Origin: a virus
DNA length: 37,176 nucleotides
Reading direction: 5' to 3' (one strand)
IMG/VR virus record: IMGVR_UViG_3300044644_000053
Location: 1 to 37,176 of that record
Within the stretch, counting starts at the first letter, position 1, and the number at the start of each line of letters is the position of its first letter. The notes beneath the pieces were generated by a model. That model was not told where the DNA came from and ran no database searches. It saw only the letters and a list, made by a program, of their open reading frames with translations. Positions 27,860 through 36,999 of the stretch are shown one piece after another. The position numbers were made by a program, and so were the translations under genes.

Positions 27860-29315
27860 TTGTTTTTGCATCAAGAAACAAAGAAGTACCACTTTCGCCA
27901 GAACTTAAAGCACCCATAGTTAATTGATCTAAATCTAGATTTTTGCCGGCAGCAAGCTGTCCTGCAACTTTAGGTGCAGATTTTGTTTGTTGATATATTT
28001 GCTGATACTTATCACCAAATACATTTCTTACTGGTGCTGATTTCAATGTTCCTCTATACACGCCAGGCATTCCATGCGAATAGGTACTATGAGCACCACT
28101 TAATAAGCCAAGCTCTGGCATCGCTTCATAAAATGTTTCACCAAGGCTGTACTTTGGCACTTCAACTAAATTAGGATCAAGTAATGATCTTCTTAAATCA
28201 GGGTAGTTATACCCAAATGCTTTTTCACCATAAACAGAACCCATTTTTTCTGTGAATAATTTTCGCAAATCGCCAGCACTGCCTTTTGTCAAACCTTCAC
28301 CAGTAAAAAGTTGTTCACGCAAACCTTTGTCTCTCAAACCGACAAATTCTGAAAATTTACCTTTTTCACCTTTTACAGTAGCTTCTCTGATGCGTTTATT
28401 TAGCTCATTGACAACATCTCTTTTTGCGCCAACGGTTTCATAAAGTGAAAGCAATGCATCAGTTGGCATTGTTGAAAAATCTTCAGCACCATAAGCCATG
28501 GTGTGTGGTGCAACAAGCACCTTTTCTCTTCCGCCAAGGGCTTTGTTTTCTTCCAATGCTTTGAATACTCTATTGTTTTGTCTTTGAGCCGCACTCAGCA
28601 TTGATGCATATGCTCTCAAATCTTCTATATTTTTAATATCTCTTGGAAAAGCAAATCCACCTTCAGTGATGATTGGTCTATCCAATAAAATATCACTGAA
28701 ACCAGTGACTTTTTGTCCTCTACTTGTAATATCTGATGGGAATGTCAATAGACTATATCCCTCATAGTCCTCAAGATTTAATGGTGTTCTTGGTGCAAGA
28801 TTGCCAACATATTCAGTTTGATATCTTGTCCCAACCAGTGGATTTGGTTTCAGTGGAGTATTTGGCAAATAAGCAAACATCGGCTGCGGTGTCACAGCAC
28901 CAAGCAGTCCACCACGCTCACCCATCATGGCGGCATTGATCTCTTCACCCGCCATGCGTGCAACGGCTTTACCACCCCTACCAACAGCCTGTGCAACAGG
29001 CTTAACAGCAGCCACTGGCACTGGTGACATGAATGCACCAGCAGTCTCTAGCAAGCCTGCCTGTGGCGTTGGTTGCGTCATGCGCGGTGTCGTTGCCAGC
29101 ACCTGCTCAGATGATGGGACAACACGCCTTCTCTGCGGCATACGCGGGTCTACATCACCTCTAAACATTCCTTCAATCATGTATGGCAGATCAAGCAAAC
29201 CGGCCACCGATCCGCGCCCAAGAGACTCCAGATTGCTCAGAGAAAACAGACTCGGCATCCCTTCAGCCGAGTAGTCCGGTACGCCTAGTGGGTCTTGGTA
29301 GTAATTGGTGGCCAT
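27828..29315 (-). CDS. Large virion-associated protein, last of the leftward operon
   Basis: A 495-residue protein with a proline-rich N-terminus (SAEGMPSLFSLSNLESLGRG at about 16-35). A Gly/Ala section with EEINAAMMGERGG follows, then a soluble, mostly helical body with many charged residues (about 200-430). I do not recognise a domain. Its position after two other internal-protein candidates suggests a DNA-ejection or carried effector protein. The body has a compact enzyme-like composition, so an ejected effector is an open alternative. It ends 32 bases inside the convergent early operon. Confidence 0.6.
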   Translation of the reverse strand: MATNYYQDPLGVPDYSAEGMPSLFSLSNLESLGRGSVAGLLDLPYMIEGMFRGDVDPRMPQRRRVVPSSEQVLATTPRMTQPTPQAGLLETAGAFMSPVPVAAVKPVAQAVGRGGKAVARMAGEEINAAMMGERGGLLGAVTPQPMFAYLPNTPLKPNPLVGTRYQTEYVGNLAPRTPLNLEDYEGYSLLTFPSDITSRGQKVTGFSDILLDRPIITEGGFAFPRDIKNIEDLRAYASMLSAAQRQNNRVFKALEENKALGGREKVLVAPHTMAYGAEDFSTMPTDALLSLYETVGAKRDVVNELNKRIREATVKGEKGKFSEFVGLRDKGLREQLFTGEGLTKGSAGDLRKLFTEKMGSVYGEKAFGYNYPDLRRSLLDPNLVEVPKYSLGETFYEAMPELGLLSGAHSTYSHGMPGVYRGTLKSAPVRNVFGDKYQQIYQQTKSAPKVAGQLAAGKNLDLDQLTMGALSSGESGTSLFLDAKTIKRLKNLMQD

Positions 29316-29318
29316 GAT

Positions 29319-31421
29319 TTATCTCGCTCTGCGAATTTCTGTTGCAAATGGTTTGATCTGCGTATAGTAAGCCTCAATCGCATCGCTCATGCCTGGCTCT
29401 GCCGTTGCAATTGCCGACAGTTTTGCGATTTGAGTTGTCAGTGAGTTCGGATTATTCACAACAGCTCTACTGGTGTCTGATACCCAGCGAATAAATCTTG
29501 GACTTTCAAGAAGTTTAGCCGCCAAGTTGCTAGATAAAACAAGACCGCTTAAAGCTCCTGCGCCACCAAGCAGTGCTTGCGTCATGTCTCCACCAATTCC
29601 ACCGCCAATCGCTCCACTAGCGCCTAATAGAGCTGATGTGACCATCTGAGCGCCACCAGTGTTTGATACATTGACGGCCTTGCCAGCTTCACGCGCACCA
29701 GTTGTTACCTTTACCAAATCATTGATGGCAGGAATAATGTTGCGGTATCTCTCACCGCCAAACAATACTTGCTTGGCGCTGTCGCTTAAATTATTCCAAT
29801 TAGTCAAGAATGTATTGGCGTTGAATTCATAACTGTCAACACCAACATCTGCGCCTTCTTTCATTCCAGCTTTTGCATTGCCCAACTGTTGCCAAACTGA
29901 TGCAGCCAATGTGTCTCTCTCTTCTGGCTTGAAATTACGCACCAATAGTTGGAGTCTACCCATGCCATCTTTTGTGCCTGCCATTGCATAGTTGACGGCA
30001 TTCACATCAAGATTTTGATCTGCAATTTTTTGTAGTGCAGGCAAATTCACTTCACGATTGAACCTTACATATCGATCATGCAATTTGATTGCTCGGCTTG
30101 CGATGTTTCCAGACTGATTAGCCGCAGCCAATACATCCTTACGCAATGCGTCATATAAACGCGCAAAATTTGATGTATCTGAAAGGCCAGAAATATCTGG
30201 TCGAGCTAAATCTTTTCCAATGCTTGTTCGCTCTTTTCTAAGCGCAGCAAATGGAACGCCACCAAACCCAGATTGGGCATCAGACACAATACGCATGGCA
30301 CGATCAATGACTGGCTGATAAATTGGACCAAGTGTTTGTGGGCTTTTGGCAATTTCAGCTTGGAGTTGTGCAACCAATTGAGCTGTGTTTGTTGCTGGGA
30401 ATCTATTGTTTGATCCGACAGCGCTTTCCACAATATCATCAAGTTGCTCGCGTCTTTCTTCAAACCTTTTCCCAGCAGCCTCTGCGCCTTTTTGAATAAA
30501 CTGTCCAAGTCCACCTTTTTCTTTGAATGGTGGTGTAGGTATAACGCTTGGAGTTTTGCCAACTTGTGAAATATCTTCAGCAATATTTCTTGCGGCAGTA
30601 CCCATCTGCTCTTGCATCAATTCGTACTTTGGGGCAATGACTTGAGCACCGCCAGGCGTTTGTGCGAGTCCAGCTTCTAAACGCTGAACAGCAGGACTTT
30701 GCGTAGCCACACCAGCAGGCAATTTGATGCCAAGTCTTGATGCTGCTTGCGGTATGCCTTGGCGCAGTCCCATCAATTGCTGTTGAATTGGTGTCAGTAA
30801 TTGCGGCAGATACTTCTCAGCAAGTTGCCCACCTCGCTGACCTAATGCATTGATCAAAATATCTTTTGTCACGCCAGCCGCTTGCTCTGTGCCGCCTCTG
30901 GTTTCAACTGATGGGCCGCCATATTGCATACCCATCTCGTACAGCTTCTTGAATGCAGCTCCACCAGCTCCAGCGCCTGCAACCATAGCTGGCGGTCCAA
31001 AAGGTGACATTGCCGCAGCTCCAGTACCAGCACCAACAAACTCTGAAATCTCTGGCAAAGCGCCAGCAATATCACCCATGGTTGGCAAAGGCACGCCAAA
31101 GAGTACAGGATTCTTTTCATTCATCAATGTTGGCCGTCCAGTTTTTGGATCGGTATAGATGAAGTTGTCTTTGTCGTATGGTTGCGCGTCAGGGAAAAAC
31201 TTCTTCAGCGTTGCCAATTTGTCCTGCATTGTGCTAGAAGAACCCACTGCTGCCCTCACACTAAGTGGCGCACCAGTAGTCATCTCAATCTGCTTTTCGC
31301 TTGGCGTTGGTGCTGGCAGTGACCTGATGTAGTCGGCCAAGGTTTGAGCAGATTGCGTATCACCAGCCGCGTGAGCAGCTTGCAACGATTTATACAGATC
31401 GTCAATAGTTGGGTCTGCCAT
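29319..31421 (-). CDS. Internal virion (ejection) protein, 700 residues
   Basis: A 700-residue protein starting MADPTIDDLYKSLQAAHAAG. The N-terminal part includes KKFFPDAQPYDKDNFIYTDP and a Gly/Ala hydrophobic run (ISEFVGAGTGAAAMSPFG), and a long helical body follows. A second Gly-rich membrane-like section (GASGAIGGGIGGDM, about 600) lies near the end. Such proteins are packed in the head of short-tailed phages and ejected to build a channel across the cell envelope. The family call is by layout, with the FPDAQPYDxDNFIYTDPxTGRPTLMNE pattern remembered from other podophages. Confidence 0.7.
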   Translation of the reverse strand: MADPTIDDLYKSLQAAHAAGDTQSAQTLADYIRSLPAPTPSEKQIEMTTGAPLSVRAAVGSSSTMQDKLATLKKFFPDAQPYDKDNFIYTDPKTGRPTLMNEKNPVLFGVPLPTMGDIAGALPEISEFVGAGTGAAAMSPFGPPAMVAGAGAGGAAFKKLYEMGMQYGGPSVETRGGTEQAAGVTKDILINALGQRGGQLAEKYLPQLLTPIQQQLMGLRQGIPQAASRLGIKLPAGVATQSPAVQRLEAGLAQTPGGAQVIAPKYELMQEQMGTAARNIAEDISQVGKTPSVIPTPPFKEKGGLGQFIQKGAEAAGKRFEERREQLDDIVESAVGSNNRFPATNTAQLVAQLQAEIAKSPQTLGPIYQPVIDRAMRIVSDAQSGFGGVPFAALRKERTSIGKDLARPDISGLSDTSNFARLYDALRKDVLAAANQSGNIASRAIKLHDRYVRFNREVNLPALQKIADQNLDVNAVNYAMAGTKDGMGRLQLLVRNFKPEERDTLAASVWQQLGNAKAGMKEGADVGVDSYEFNANTFLTNWNNLSDSAKQVLFGGERYRNIIPAINDLVKVTTGAREAGKAVNVSNTGGAQMVTSALLGASGAIGGGIGGDMTQALLGGAGALSGLVLSSNLAAKLLESPRFIRWVSDTSRAVVNNPNSLTTQIAKLSAIATAEPGMSDAIEAYYTQIKPFATEIRRAR

Positions 31422-33247
31422 TATTGCTTCCTTGATGGATATAGTTCAAGTATTTGTTGAATTATTGGTGGCGGTTTGATTGCAGTTGTGGTTGGAATTG
31501 GAGGCGGTGGTTTTTTTGTAAATGATTGGGGCAGCTGCATGATCGGGAAACCAAATTGCAAATTTGTTCGCATTGCTTCTTGAATCATGCGATCTTTCAT
31601 TTCACCTGTTTGAGCAAAGAAATAGCTTGGACCGCCAAGACCTTTTATGTATGTTGAAAGGTTTGTTGGGTCACTTAATTGGGCTTGCAATCTTGGTAAA
31701 TCTTCTTTGTTTAATACGCCAAGCTCTGCCGCTTTTCTTGCTTTGGTCAGCAAATCTTCATAAATTGCTGTTTGTGTAGCGCCTTTCGATCCAATGCCAC
31801 CAAGTTGCATTCCTTCTTGAGAAACAACATTTTCTATTTTTTCAAGCGCAGCAACAAAGTCAACGGCAGCTTTTATTGCTGATCTTGATGCTGTAATCTC
31901 TTCTGGTCTTGGCGCAAGTGGAGTTGATTTAACTCCAGCAGGCAATGGAATAGCAACAGCACCATCAGCAGGCGCGGCAACGGCAGGTGCTACTGCGCTT
32001 TTAGCTGGCGCAGGCGCACTGACAGCACTTGGCTGAACAATAGTTGCTGGCGCTGTTGTTGGCGTAGCAATTTTGCCTTTGTAGCTTGGCTTTGCAAATG
32101 ATGGTGGAATAGGCGCAGGTTGTGTGTACACAATTCGCGTAGAGCCATCAGGCTGAACCTGTTCGGTTGGCACTGGCTTACTCAACTCACGATACGCCAA
32201 AGCATATTTAGCACTGCTTGGGTCTTCGGTCAGCAGTATGTTGTAAGCTGCACCAGTTGTGCCGCCACCGAATGGTCCTTCAGCAGTTCCAAGCGGTGTT
32301 GCTTGTTTTGTTTTTGTGTTGTACTGATAAGAGCCAACGCCAGGCAAACCAAGTTTGACGGCATCTACACCACTCACAATCTTGAATTCATCGCTAGGCG
32401 CTTCTACAGTGCTGATCTGACCTGTTCTATTGTTGATCTGATACTTTCCGCGAGGATCGAGTCCAAGGTCGGCAGCATTTTGACCAGTAATAGTTTCAAA
32501 GCTCTCTGTTTTCAAACTTTCTTCAAATAATCTTGGCAATGCTGCTTTAGGGCTAAGTGCAGCAATCATTAATTGATCTGGAGTCAATGAAGAAAAAATG
32601 TCAGGTCTTTGTCTTGCAGTAACAGTTACTGGTGATATTGTTCCTGATTCATTAGGCAATGTTTGTCCAATCATCGCTGCGCGTTGCGGTGTCGGGCCAA
32701 CGCCGTAAACTGGCGTAGGCAATGCAGCTGCTTGCATTGCTGTCAATGGTTGTCCCGAAACTGGCAACGATGGAGTAACTGCCGCGCTTGGTGCTGCGCC
32801 AGACAAGCGATCCATGAAGAATTTTTGGAGATTTGCCTCTCTCCTTGCTTCATCCAACTTCTGCTTGGTCAGCATCTGCTCAATGGCATTCTTCTGTGCG
32901 CCTTGGTAGCCAGCAGTGCCAGCCTCATACGCGCTGCCGAGTGCTTCACCCAATCCAATTGGCGTAGTGGTTGTTCTGCCTGATCTAAGAAGAGACATGG
33001 CCGCACTCATCAGTGCCTGAGACTGCATCTGCTTTTGCTGCTCCCTTGACAGGTACTCGTTCAATCCTGAGTCAGCACCGCCAAACAGTAAGCCGCCAAG
33101 GTTTGATGCAAACGATGATGGCGCGACATTTGATGTTGGCACTTGGAAGTCGGAGTAAGGCACTGCCGCTGGATTGGCAAGGTTTCTAATCCTTGTCGGC
33201 TCGGCATAATTCTGAGCCAACATCTGTTTGAATTCTTCATCGGTCAT
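31421..33247 (-). CDS. Internal virion (ejection) protein, 608 residues
   Basis: A 608-residue protein. The N-terminal 150 residues are helical with a Gly/Ala start (SSFASNLGGLLFGGADSG), and the middle and C-terminal parts are Pro/Ala-rich and low complexity (SAPAPAKSAVAPAVAAPADG). A last helical part is about 470-590. It starts at ATG 33247, and the downstream 29319..31421 gene begins where this one stops (TAATG). Composition and position fit a second member of a P22-like ejection set; sequence identity of such proteins is low, so the name is only functional. Confidence 0.65.
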   Translation of the reverse strand: MTDEEFKQMLAQNYAEPTRIRNLANPAAVPYSDFQVPTSNVAPSSFASNLGGLLFGGADSGLNEYLSREQQKQMQSQALMSAAMSLLRSGRTTTTPIGLGEALGSAYEAGTAGYQGAQKNAIEQMLTKQKLDEARREANLQKFFMDRLSGAAPSAAVTPSLPVSGQPLTAMQAAALPTPVYGVGPTPQRAAMIGQTLPNESGTISPVTVTARQRPDIFSSLTPDQLMIAALSPKAALPRLFEESLKTESFETITGQNAADLGLDPRGKYQINNRTGQISTVEAPSDEFKIVSGVDAVKLGLPGVGSYQYNTKTKQATPLGTAEGPFGGGTTGAAYNILLTEDPSSAKYALAYRELSKPVPTEQVQPDGSTRIVYTQPAPIPPSFAKPSYKGKIATPTTAPATIVQPSAVSAPAPAKSAVAPAVAAPADGAVAIPLPAGVKSTPLAPRPEEITASRSAIKAAVDFVAALEKIENVVSQEGMQLGGIGSKGATQTAIYEDLLTKARKAAELGVLNKEDLPRLQAQLSDPTNLSTYIKGLGGPSYFFAQTGEMKDRMIQEAMRTNLQFGFPIMQLPQSFTKKPPPPIPTTTAIKPPPIIQQILELYPSRKQ

Positions 33248-33255
33248 ATATCACC

Positions 33256-33636
33256 TCATCCAAGTAAGCCGCCACTGCGTACACCGTACATCTTCATCAG
33301 TTCTTCATAGTTCTGATTGCTGCCCATGGGCAATTGCGGCATTTCCATTTGCGGCATTGGCGCTTGTTGCTCTGGTTTGCCCATAAGCCCACCCAAGGCT
33401 TGCATTGCGCCAAGTGCAGTTTGCATATTCATGCCGCCAGTAGGCATCTGACCAAACGATGATGGTGGCATCATGCCTGTGCCGGTTGCTGAATCAGCAT
33501 ATGTATTTCTTGGCATAGTCATACCAAGATTCATGCTTGGCTTGCCGCCATACAAGTCCATGCCAGTACCCATTTGCGGCATACGCATACCGCCAGCGGC
33601 ATTGCCACCGCCAAATAAGTTCGTTAAGTAGTTCAT
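33256..33636 (-). CDS. Met/Gly-rich small virion protein candidate
   Basis: A 126-residue protein with unusually high methionine (about one in six) and Gly/Pro content (MGTGMDLYGGKPSMNLGMTM, PQMEMPQLPMG). Little secondary structure is likely, except a central helix (MQTALGAMQALGGLMG). It overlaps the upstream gene by four bases. Short Met-rich proteins next to internal proteins are recurrent in aquatic podophages; the function is unknown. Confidence 0.65.
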   Translation of the reverse strand: MNYLTNLFGGGNAAGGMRMPQMGTGMDLYGGKPSMNLGMTMPRNTYADSATGTGMMPPSSFGQMPTGGMNMQTALGAMQALGGLMGKPEQQAPMPQMEMPQLPMGSNQNYEELMKMYGVRSGGLLG

Positions 33637-34412
33637 CCGAATAAGCCTCCAAGCAGACCGCCGCCAATTGCGCCAACCACATTGCCAACGCCTGGGAAGA
33701 TTGATCCAAGCTGTGCACCAGCCAATGCGCCACCCAATGCGCCTGACGCAACATTGCGACTTGTCGGCTGACTTGTCGTGCCTGTCATTGTTTGTCCAAG
33801 ATTGGCGGGTTGCGCGCTCATCGCAGACTGCTGAAGTGCTAAACGCTGCAATGGCAGATTGCGCTCTGCATCAAGTTTCAATTGTGCGTACTGTTGGCGC
33901 GTCAATCCAAGATTCATGGCGTTTTGAAAGCCGCGCATATTCATCTCACGCGCTGCCGCCGCCAACTGTGCAGATTGGCCAAAGCCAGCAGACCGCAACT
34001 GTCCAGCGGTGCGTGCGGCCTCTTGCAGTGCGGCTTCGTTGGTCAATGCAGACTGCACCCCATAGCGTGAGCCACCAAAGGCTTTGGCGGCAGTTGCTCT
34101 GTTTGCGTCTTGCAAAGCCTGCATCTGGCGTGAACGCTCAATGTCTTGCAGTGACTGTTGAACGACTTGCTCTTCATATGGATTCTGAAACGCCGCAATA
34201 TCTTCAGCGCCAAAGGGTTTCATGCTGGCTTCGTATAAAGCCGCTTCACCAGCCTCGTAGCGTGGATCGAATCCAGCGAATTGCTGAACACCAAGACCGC
34301 CAGCGGTTGATCGAGCTAAATCAAGATTCGATAAATAAGCCGCACGCACCGCAGGATCAATACCTGTTGCTGTGGTTTGCGTTGATGTTTGTGGTTTTCC
34401 ACCCTTAGACAT
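33633..34412 (-). CDS. Internal virion protein with Gly-zipper C-terminus
   Basis: A 259-residue protein, strongly helical and Gln/Ala-rich (FQNPYEEQVVQQSLQDIERS at about 80-99, FGGSRYGVQSALTNEAALQE at about 112-131). Its glycine-zipper membrane-like C-terminus (GALGGALAGAQLGSIFPG to GGGLLGGLFG, about 222-259) suggests pore formation. 'NPY...VV...L.DI.R....Q' with 'FGGSR.G' is a recurrent family of internal proteins in podophages, from memory. It is probably the smallest of the ejection proteins. Confidence 0.7.
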   Translation of the reverse strand: MSKGGKPQTSTQTTATGIDPAVRAAYLSNLDLARSTAGGLGVQQFAGFDPRYEAGEAALYEASMKPFGAEDIAAFQNPYEEQVVQQSLQDIERSRQMQALQDANRATAAKAFGGSRYGVQSALTNEAALQEAARTAGQLRSAGFGQSAQLAAAAREMNMRGFQNAMNLGLTRQQYAQLKLDAERNLPLQRLALQQSAMSAQPANLGQTMTGTTSQPTSRNVASGALGGALAGAQLGSIFPGVGNVVGAIGGGLLGGLFG

Positions 34413-34420
34413 AAGTCACC

Positions 34421-34789
34421 TCACAAGTCTTTGCACATTACGAACCACTTTGGCTCGTATCCCCTGTCTCTTAAAAATGATCTCTCCCAACCTCTTCGGC
34501 CAGCGAGAGACACTCGGCTGCAACCTTCACTCTTCCCCCACGATTCGATGATAGGTTGCATCAATCGGAGTTCATCTAGGTCGCCGCCAGCAAGGAAGAA
34601 GTGCAAATCCTTTAACTGCGGGTAGACAATGATCTCTGTCACTATTACTGAATCAAGACCTGGCCAGAGCTGGAAATGCCCTTTTCCAATGCCTTCAGCA
34701 ATATCCTCAACACTGTGACTGCCTCCAGCGTATTCTAAGGCTGCTGCCACATGATGGCGCAGTCTCTCAAACTCTGCCTCGTCAATCAA
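34421..34789 (-). CDS. GNAT-like protein, TTG start
   Basis: A 122-residue protein. The start is TTG 34789, forming TTGA with the upstream stop. The layout (N-terminal HVAAALEYAGG helix, FQLWPGLDSVIVTEIIVYPQ strand pair, LRLMQPIIESWGKSEGC helix, then GRRGWERSFLRDRGYEP) matches the small GNAT-like proteins common in phages. They may acetylate a protein or be structural; the acetyl-CoA-binding loop (R/Q-x-x-G-x-G/A) is not clear here, so activity is doubtful. It sits between the gp10-like and internal-protein genes. Confidence 0.62.
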   Translation of the reverse strand: MIDEAEFERLRHHVAAALEYAGGSHSVEDIAEGIGKGHFQLWPGLDSVIVTEIIVYPQLKDLHFFLAGGDLDELRLMQPIIESWGKSEGCSRVSLAGRRGWERSFLRDRGYEPKWFVMCKDL

Positions 34790-36267
34790 CGCTTACCTGA
34801 CGCAACAGCATCAACTCTTGTCACGCCAACACGCCAATCTTCCAGCACAGCGCCTGTGTAGCGAATCTTGACCTGACGGCCAGAGAAACGCGCATCTGTG
34901 GGCTGTGACGCTGAATACGGTCCGTGTGTCGTTTCCACTGATGTCGGATACATCCGAGACTTGAAACTGATCTGCACCTCGCCAAGCGCCATCTCGTCTG
35001 GTATCACTTGACGCACCGACATGATGTTCTCTCCCACACCAATCTCGTATGGTCCAGACTCAGCATAGACAGAGCCACCGTCATAGCCAAATCCCACCTC
35101 ATGCTCGTAGATATAGCCTGATGCGTCCACCATGATGGGATTGAGATACACGCCACGGTCTACGCCAGCAGTGCGCCCCAAAGTGCCAATATTCCAATGG
35201 CCTTCGCGGTAGTTGTAGATGACATAGGAGTCAACTTCATTGCTTGAGCTTGATGGGTAGAACCACCACACCTCACCATACTTGCTGTTGTGTACAGCGT
35301 ATACCTTGGACGCTTGGTTGTAGTTCATGTTGCTGAACACATAGTCAGAGACATCGCAAGGCAATGGCTTGACATAACCATCAAATACCCAGAATCCTGA
35401 TCTGCTCATCCACATGGCGGCAGAGTCGATGGCCGCCACAGACTGACTTGAGATCACGCCACAGCCTGAACCAGCACGCTCAAAGCTGTATACATAGGGC
35501 AGACCGACATATGTCGCCGTGTGGACATCAACATCAGTGAATAGCAGATTGATGCCTCTGACGCGCTTTCCGCACTTGAGTGAGCCAACCGTGTTCAGTT
35601 CAAAGTCACCAGCCTGATTGGTGGCTGCCGCTGTCCATGTCGTGTTGTCCTCTTGGTCTGACCACTTGACCAGACGCGGATTGCTGGACGCACCCAAAGC
35701 AAACAGGAATCGCTCGGCAGTAGACAGTAAGGCAGCGCAACCAGTTGGCGCGTTGGTGATGGCCACCGCCAGCGTTGGTGTTGCAAATCCCAACTGCCAT
35801 TCGTAGAGCTTGCCGTCAGTATCGGAACAAGCAACCAGATACTCGCCCCAAGTGTCCAAACTCCATGTAGTGGCTGGCGCCACTGATCCAGCGTCAGGAC
35901 GCGCCACGCCATAAGCAAATGAGCCATAGGTGTTGTACCCATAGCCTGTGCCACTGACGGCATCAGCGCGGCCAGATGCAATACCTGTTGGTGTGATCTC
36001 TTTGATCACATTGTTCTCATCCATGGCGTAGAGCTTGGACTGCGTACCGGCAGCAATGTACCGCGCACCGGAATTCGTTCTCCAAGTCAATATTCCACGG
36101 CATAAGCCTGTCAGTGCAGTGGTTGACTTCTTACGCCAGCCGCCAATGGGACGCAAGGTGTTTTCGTACCAACGCACAAGGTTTGCGTCATACCAGCGTC
36201 CGGCAGACTGATACTCAGTACCGTTGCGATACACGCCAGCAGGGATTTTGAGAGGAATGAGTGCCAT
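34786..36267 (-). CDS. P22 gp10-like tail (head-closure) protein
   Basis: I start at ATG 36267 (493 residues); an upstream in-frame extension to 36390 overlaps the preceding gene and looks spurious. The N-terminus MALIPLKIPAGVYRNGTEYQ, then GRWYDANLVRWYENTLRPIGGW, is typical of the gp10-like 'packaged DNA stabilisation' family that closes the head after packaging and connects to the tail needle. Repeating short beta blades with Trp-rich ends (WSLDTWGEYLVACS, RLVKWSDQEDNTTW) suggest a propeller. The C-terminal RISFKSRM-like strand (QISFKSRMYPT) is also typical. It is complete. Confidence 0.82.
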   Translation of the reverse strand: MALIPLKIPAGVYRNGTEYQSAGRWYDANLVRWYENTLRPIGGWRKKSTTALTGLCRGILTWRTNSGARYIAAGTQSKLYAMDENNVIKEITPTGIASGRADAVSGTGYGYNTYGSFAYGVARPDAGSVAPATTWSLDTWGEYLVACSDTDGKLYEWQLGFATPTLAVAITNAPTGCAALLSTAERFLFALGASSNPRLVKWSDQEDNTTWTAAATNQAGDFELNTVGSLKCGKRVRGINLLFTDVDVHTATYVGLPYVYSFERAGSGCGVISSQSVAAIDSAAMWMSRSGFWVFDGYVKPLPCDVSDYVFSNMNYNQASKVYAVHNSKYGEVWWFYPSSSSNEVDSYVIYNYREGHWNIGTLGRTAGVDRGVYLNPIMVDASGYIYEHEVGFGYDGGSVYAESGPYEIGVGENIMSVRQVIPDEMALGEVQISFKSRMYPTSVETTHGPYSASQPTDARFSGRQVKIRYTGAVLEDWRVGVTRVDAVASGKR

Positions 36268-36274
36268 GGCTGAA

Positions 36275-36940
36275 TTATGCGGTTTCTGTTGACAAATTGG
36301 ACACAAATGTGACAGTGGCAATGGCTGACGGTACGGCTGGTCTGGTTGGGGTACTGCTGGCGGCAAAGTGCTCAAGACTGACACCAACATCTGTTGGCCG
36401 CCACATGATTTCTACATAGTCATTTGCCACCAAACTCACAAAGAAATTCATTGCGGCAATCAAGTGAGATGGGTCGCCAGAAGATTTTCTTGCCACAGCA
36501 TGAAACCTGCTGTTTGAATTGTCGATGTTTGTGCCGTTCTTGCGAAACCACACATCCACATCTTGACCATCATTGGTGGTGTTCTTGAATTGGATGCTGA
36601 ATTGCAAGTTGTAGATGCCAGACTGCGCCACATTGAGCCTTGATGAATTGGACAAGGTAACGCCATTACTGAAGTCTGTGGTGTCAAAGGTGACGGCGTA
36701 GGCTGTGGTGGTGTTGGCCGCAGTCTGGTCTGTGGAGTCCTGAAAGCCACCATAGGGCGAGTTGATCCACTTGCCACCACGCCTGCCGAACAACGCTGAG
36801 AACAACGCTGCCAGCTTGCTGAAGTAGGTATTCAAGCCGCCAAAGGATTGTGTGAAGAAACCCTGATCGTAGGCAACATCAGCCGCGCCAAGGTTTGGCG
36901 GTGTTGGTGGCGTTATCTGCTGATCAAGGTTGAGTGCCAT
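36275..36940 (-). CDS. Jelly-roll-like virion protein
   Basis: A 221-residue protein. A proline-rich start (QQITPPTPPNLG) leads into a helical GFFTQSFGGLNTYFSKLAAL linker. A beta-rich C1q/TNF-like domain (about 55-221) follows with GGFQDSTDQTAAN, YNLQFSIQFKNT, DVDVWFRKNGTNI and FVSLVANDYVEIMW. This domain is a common capsid or tail decoration fold. A partial allele begins at 257 on the left edge. It stops 7 bases before the gp10-like gene. Confidence 0.75.
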   Translation of the reverse strand: MALNLDQQITPPTPPNLGAADVAYDQGFFTQSFGGLNTYFSKLAALFSALFGRRGGKWINSPYGGFQDSTDQTAANTTTAYAVTFDTTDFSNGVTLSNSSRLNVAQSGIYNLQFSIQFKNTTNDGQDVDVWFRKNGTNIDNSNSRFHAVARKSSGDPSHLIAAMNFFVSLVANDYVEIMWRPTDVGVSLEHFAASSTPTRPAVPSAIATVTFVSNLSTETA

Positions 36941-36999
36941 CGTTTATGCCACCAAGCCATTCAAGTAGGTAGTCTTACCGGCAACCTTGGTGGCGGTCA
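36684..36999. repeat. End repeat, right copy
   Basis: Direct match to 1-316 (offset 36683, no gaps, about eight substitutions). Divergence begins at 37000 within the endolysin gene. Confidence 0.9.

Noticed and set aside
30206-30583. A 125-codon frame inside the 700-residue virion protein gene
   Set aside because: Same-strand shadow with Lys/Leu-biased composition and no ribosome site.
33668-34408. A 246-codon plus-strand frame exactly antisense to the Gln/Ala-rich virion protein
   Set aside because: Its composition (Arg, Cys, His, Gln) is that of a reverse-strand shadow of a biased gene and it has no ribosome site.
36268-36390. N-terminal extension of the gp10-like protein
   Set aside because: It overlaps the previous gene and does not resemble the family start, which matches the ATG at 36267.
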